Positions 61,149 to 64,000 of a stretch of 64,000 nt of DNA are shown here, piece by piece. This stretch comes from Pseudomonas helleri. Lineage in GTDB: Bacteria > Pseudomonadota > Gammaproteobacteria > Pseudomonadales > Pseudomonadaceae. The notes under the pieces are model-generated. The model saw only the letters and a program-made list of their open reading frames with translations, was not told the origin of the DNA and ran no database searches. Position numbers and translations under genes: made by a program. Position 1 is the first letter of the stretch; the number at the start of each line of letters is the position of its first letter. The DNA is taken from positions 1 through 64,000 of the forward strand of contig NZ_JYLD01000013.1 in assembly GCF_001043025.1 (NCBI RefSeq), given 5' to 3'.

Positions 61149-63365
61149 GTGCGTAAAAATCACTTTTCAACCCGCATTGCGCAACCTTGCGCAGACTTTG
61201 CCTTGAGCCGCACCGCCAATGCCGTACAGCGCGTGCTATTGGGCATGACCTTGGCCGTGGCCGGCTTGCCAGCCTATGCCGACACCTTGAACACCGAAGA
61301 AAAGGCTGTCTCGACACTGCCTGAAACGAGGGTGGAGGGTGAAATGGACTTGCCTTCCGAATTGCCCCCCAGCTACGCGGGAGGGCAGGTTGCCTACGGC
61401 AGCCGGGTTGGCCTGCTGGGCAATAAAGACTTTATGGAAACGCCGTTCAGTACCGTCAGTTACACCGAAAAATACATTGCTGACCGCCAGGCGCAAAACA
61501 TTACCCAAGTGATCGCCGCCACGGACCCGGCAGTGTTCAGCAACGGGTTGACCGGCACCTTCAGCGAGAACTACTCCATTCGTGGTTTTGCCAGCAACAT
61601 CAGCGACGTGACCATCGGCGGGTTGTATGGCGTCGCCCCTTACTACCGGATTTCGCCGGAAATGTACGAGCGCATCGAGGTGCTCAAAGGCCCGTCCGCA
61701 CTGCTCAACGGCATGCCGCCGGGAGGTTCGGTCGGAGGTGCCGTCAACCTGGTGCCCAAGCGCGCAGGCAACGAGCCGTCAACGCGCTTTACCGGCACCT
61801 ATATGTCCGATGCGCAGTTTGGCGGGCACCTGGACGTGGGGCGGCGCTTTGGCGAAGACCAGCAGTTCGGCGTGCGCTTTAACGGGGTGTACCGGGATGG
61901 CGACGGCGCTGTGGATCATCAAAAATTGAAAGCCGAATTGACCTCGCTCGGTCTGGACTGGCGAGGCGCGCGCGCGCGTCTGTCGGCCGACCTGTATGAG
62001 AGTGAAGACCGTGTTCGCGGGCAGAATCGCGGTATCAACCTGGCCTCCGGAGTGTCGGTGCCCAAGCCACCCAAGTCCGATACCTTGCTCAACCCTGACT
62101 GGGCCTATGTGCAGACCAAGGATCACGGCGCCATCGTGCGCGGTGAGTACGACCTGACAGACGACCTCATGGCTTATGCGGCGTTTGGCACCAGCGAAAC
62201 CCGCTACGTATACAGCGGTACCATGTTGGCCACGGTCTTTAACGAGGCGGGCGACTTCAAGACCAGCATGGGCCAACTGAAAATGGAGCTCGAAAAAACC
62301 TCAGGCGAAGCGGGCTTGAAGGGCAACTTCCAGACAGCGGCGATCAAGCACCAATGGTCGATCAACGCCACGCACTACGGCGACACCCAAAAAGACTACG
62401 GCCGCAGACAGGTGCCCGGAGCGGACTGGATCACCAACATCTACAACCCGGTCTGGGGCCCGGCAGCGGATAAAAGCTTTCCGTACATTGCCCACAGCGA
62501 AACCCGCCTGACCAGTTACGGCGTGGCAGACACCTTATCGGTGCTTGAAGACCAGGTGCAATTGACCCTGGGGGTACGTCGTCAGCAAGTCCTGACCGAC
62601 ACCTTCAGCGTCAGCACCGGCGCACGAACCGGCCGCTATGACGAAGCCGCCACCACACCCGCAGCGGCATTACTGATCAAGGTCACCGACAATGTCTCTG
62701 TGTATGCCAACTACATAGAAGGTCTGAGCAAAGGCGCCACCGCGCCGATGACAGCCGCGAATGCCGGGGATGTGTTCGCGCCCTACAAGTCCAAGCAAAA
62801 AGAAGTCGGCCTCAAGCTGGACTTAGGCGACTTCACTCATACCCTGAGCCTCTATGAAATCAAGCGCCCCAGCAGCTATACCGACCCGGACACCAACGTC
62901 TTCTCCTTTGGCGGCGAACAACGCAATCGCGGGATTGAATGGGGCTTCTTCGGCGCGCCGCTGAACGACGTGCGGCTTATGGGCGGCGTGGCCCATGTTG
63001 ACCCCAAACTCACCAAGACTGCTGGCGGCATCAACCAGGGCAAAACAGCCACCGGCTTGCCCAAATTACAAGGCAAGCTGGGCGTGGAATGGGACACCCC
63101 GGTGATCGAAGGTCTGACCCTCACCGCCAACGCAACCTCAGTGTCCAAGCAATACATCAATGCTGACAACTCGCAATCGATCCCTGGCTACACCATCTTT
63201 GACGTTGGCACCCGCTACACCACCCACCTGGCCAGCCGCCCGATCACCTTGCGCGGCAGCGTGACCAACGTCACCAACAAGGCCTATTGGGGGACGCCAC
63301 TCCTGTCCAGCCTGGGGCTGGGCGCGCCACGGACGGTGGAGCTTTCGGCTTCGGTGGATTTTTGA
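61149..63365 (+). CDS. TonB-dependent siderophore receptor
   Basis: A 738-residue outer-membrane receptor with a GTG start supported by GGAG eight bases upstream. The signal sequence ends near LPAYA. The plug has METPFSTVSYTEKYIADRQA, YSIRGFASNISDVTIGGLYG and RIEVLKGPSALLNGMPPGGS; the barrel ends in ELSASVDF. There is no STN domain, so it is not a sigma-linked transducer. It is next to the CeuE-like operon and has its own Fur-like site, so it is the probable outer-membrane gate for that system. A terminator follows. Confidence 0.92.
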   Translation: MRKNHFSTRIAQPCADFALSRTANAVQRVLLGMTLAVAGLPAYADTLNTEEKAVSTLPETRVEGEMDLPSELPPSYAGGQVAYGSRVGLLGNKDFMETPFSTVSYTEKYIADRQAQNITQVIAATDPAVFSNGLTGTFSENYSIRGFASNISDVTIGGLYGVAPYYRISPEMYERIEVLKGPSALLNGMPPGGSVGGAVNLVPKRAGNEPSTRFTGTYMSDAQFGGHLDVGRRFGEDQQFGVRFNGVYRDGDGAVDHQKLKAELTSLGLDWRGARARLSADLYESEDRVRGQNRGINLASGVSVPKPPKSDTLLNPDWAYVQTKDHGAIVRGEYDLTDDLMAYAAFGTSETRYVYSGTMLATVFNEAGDFKTSMGQLKMELEKTSGEAGLKGNFQTAAIKHQWSINATHYGDTQKDYGRRQVPGADWITNIYNPVWGPAADKSFPYIAHSETRLTSYGVADTLSVLEDQVQLTLGVRRQQVLTDTFSVSTGARTGRYDEAATTPAAALLIKVTDNVSVYANYIEGLSKGATAPMTAANAGDVFAPYKSKQKEVGLKLDLGDFTHTLSLYEIKRPSSYTDPDTNVFSFGGEQRNRGIEWGFFGAPLNDVRLMGGVAHVDPKLTKTAGGINQGKTATGLPKLQGKLGVEWDTPVIEGLTLTANATSVSKQYINADNSQSIPGYTIFDVGTRYTTHLASRPITLRGSVTNVTNKAYWGTPLLSSLGLGAPRTVELSASVDF

Positions 63366-63382
63366 GCTAGTAGGGGAAAAGG

Positions 63383-63408
63383 TCTGGCGGCAGGGGCCGC
63401 CAGATTTT
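63383..63408 (+). terminator. Rho-independent terminator after receptor gene
   Basis: TCTGGCGGC (63383-63391) pairs exactly with GCCGCCAGA (63396-63404) over four bases and is followed by TTTT. Confidence 0.85.
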
Positions 63409-63571
63409 GGTTGGGGGGAGGGTCAAACCTTCATCCACGCTACGACTCATGGCGGCTTCAAGTCTGCGCATAGGCTTCAAGATATATAAATCCAATAAAT
63501 TGTGGCTAAAGTCAGTAAATTGGCTTTAACTCACAAATACAGGGAATTAAGCCGTTTATAGGATTAGGTGC

Positions 63572-63594
63572 TAATTCGAGAGTTTTGCGAATTA
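63572..63594. promoter_or_regulatory. Putative HipB-type operator
   Basis: TAATTCG (63572-63578) and CGAATTA (63588-63594) are exact inverted arms nine bases apart, about 30 bases before the helix-turn-helix gene. HipB-like antitoxins repress their own operon by binding such palindromes; the role is inferred. Confidence 0.55.
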
Positions 63595-63623
63595 ACTGAT
63601 ATTGCACAGACTTGGTACACGCT

Positions 63624-63941
63624 ATGTTGGATTTAAGCTTCAGCAAACCCGGCGAGATCGTTAAGCGCCTTTGCGAACGCTTGCGCACAGAGCGCCTGGC
63701 GCTGGGCATGACACAAACCGAATTGGCCGGGCGTGCCGGTATAGCTGCTAACACGGTGTCCAACCTTGAGGCCGGACGTAATGTCGGGTTCGAAAATGTG
63801 GTCCGGGTGGCGATGGCCTTGGGTCGAGCCAAGGAACTCGACAGTCTGTTCCTGCCAAAGCTGGAAAGCATTGAGGATATTCGGCGCTACGAAAGCACTG
63901 CCAATCGTCAGCGATCAAAGAGGAAATCCAGCAATGCATGA
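63624..63941 (+). CDS. XRE-family regulator, HipB-like antitoxin
   Basis: A 105-residue protein with a helix-turn-helix of the Xre/Cro type at about 15-75 (LRTERLALGMTQTELAGRAG, NTVSNLEAGRNVGFENVVRV) and a basic tail (RRYESTANRQRSKRKSS). The ATG at 63624 has no clear Shine-Dalgarno site; a GTG 12 bases upstream is possible. Its stop overlaps the start of a HipA-like gene (ATGCATGA), the standard antitoxin-toxin order. Confidence 0.87.
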   Translation: MLDLSFSKPGEIVKRLCERLRTERLALGMTQTELAGRAGIAANTVSNLEAGRNVGFENVVRVAMALGRAKELDSLFLPKLESIEDIRRYESTANRQRSKRKSSNA

Positions 63942-64000
63942 GCAGGTGAACGTCTTCTATGAGGGCTGGGGTGAACGATGGCTATGGGGCACGCTGGTCT
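63934..64000 (+). CDS. HipA-like kinase, N-terminal part (runs off the window)
   Basis: Only the first 22 residues are present: MHEQVNVFYEGWGERWLWGT and on. This opening matches the N-terminal subdomain of HipA-family Ser/Thr kinases, which are toxins in persister control when paired with HipB. The eight-base overlap with the upstream regulator gene supports the pairing. Whether the kinase domain is intact cannot be seen. Confidence 0.72.
   Translation, partial: MHEQVNVFYEGWGERWLWGTLV

Overview
The window looks like chromosomal DNA of a Pseudomonas, most likely of the fluorescens type. The evidence is high-GC coding sequence, a PiuC-type dioxygenase beside a TonB-dependent receptor, FecI/FecR-controlled receptors, Pseudomonas-style GC-rich repeated palindromes, a very large DUF6543-type toxin-like protein and a TcC-like Rhs protein. 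No rRNA, tRNA, CRISPR array, prophage or siderophore-synthesis gene was seen. The left edge carries the end of an IS3-family insertion sequence.

Layout. 1-126: IS3 end. 412-4127: an exported alpha/beta hydrolase and a fused phosphatase/dehydrogenase resembling the bifunctional mannitol-1-phosphate dehydrogenase/phosphatase (MtlD) of Acinetobacter. 4260-12595: a two-component system divergent from an iron-uptake operon (receptor, PiuC-like dioxygenase, binding protein, permease, ATPase). 12704-17588: an efflux transporter with a decayed serine hydrolase and a LysR regulator, then a DeoR regulator divergent from a GH3 protein. 17728-23094: one AT-richer gene for a 1788-residue toxin-like protein with a C-terminal HELSH zinc-protease motif. 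23379-27606: ECF sigma, FecR and receptor.

27886-42340: a catabolic island on one strand. It holds a FAD amine oxidase, two near-duplicate periplasmic binding proteins, a polyamine-type ABC importer, a two-subunit sarcosine/opine-oxidase-like enzyme, an IclR regulator, a zinc alcohol dehydrogenase, a RidA protein, an MmsA-type CoA-acylating dehydrogenase and an aldehyde dehydrogenase. Together these suggest import and oxidation of a small amine or amino alcohol through aldehyde and acid steps to a semialdehyde that MmsA converts to an acyl-CoA. The substrate is not known.

42440-64000: a glutathione transferase; a second ECF sigma/FecR/receptor set; a LysR/MFS pair paralogous to the one near 13 kb; an orphan TcC-like Rhs protein; a TetR regulator divergent from two half-size ABC transporters of the YbtPQ/IrtAB type, followed by a CeuBCDE/YclNOPQ-like importer and its own receptor; and a HipB/HipA-like module cut by the window end. 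In all, four TonB-dependent receptors are present under at least three kinds of control, so uptake of foreign siderophores is the main theme. Dispersed palindromic repeats sit in many of the gaps between gene groups.
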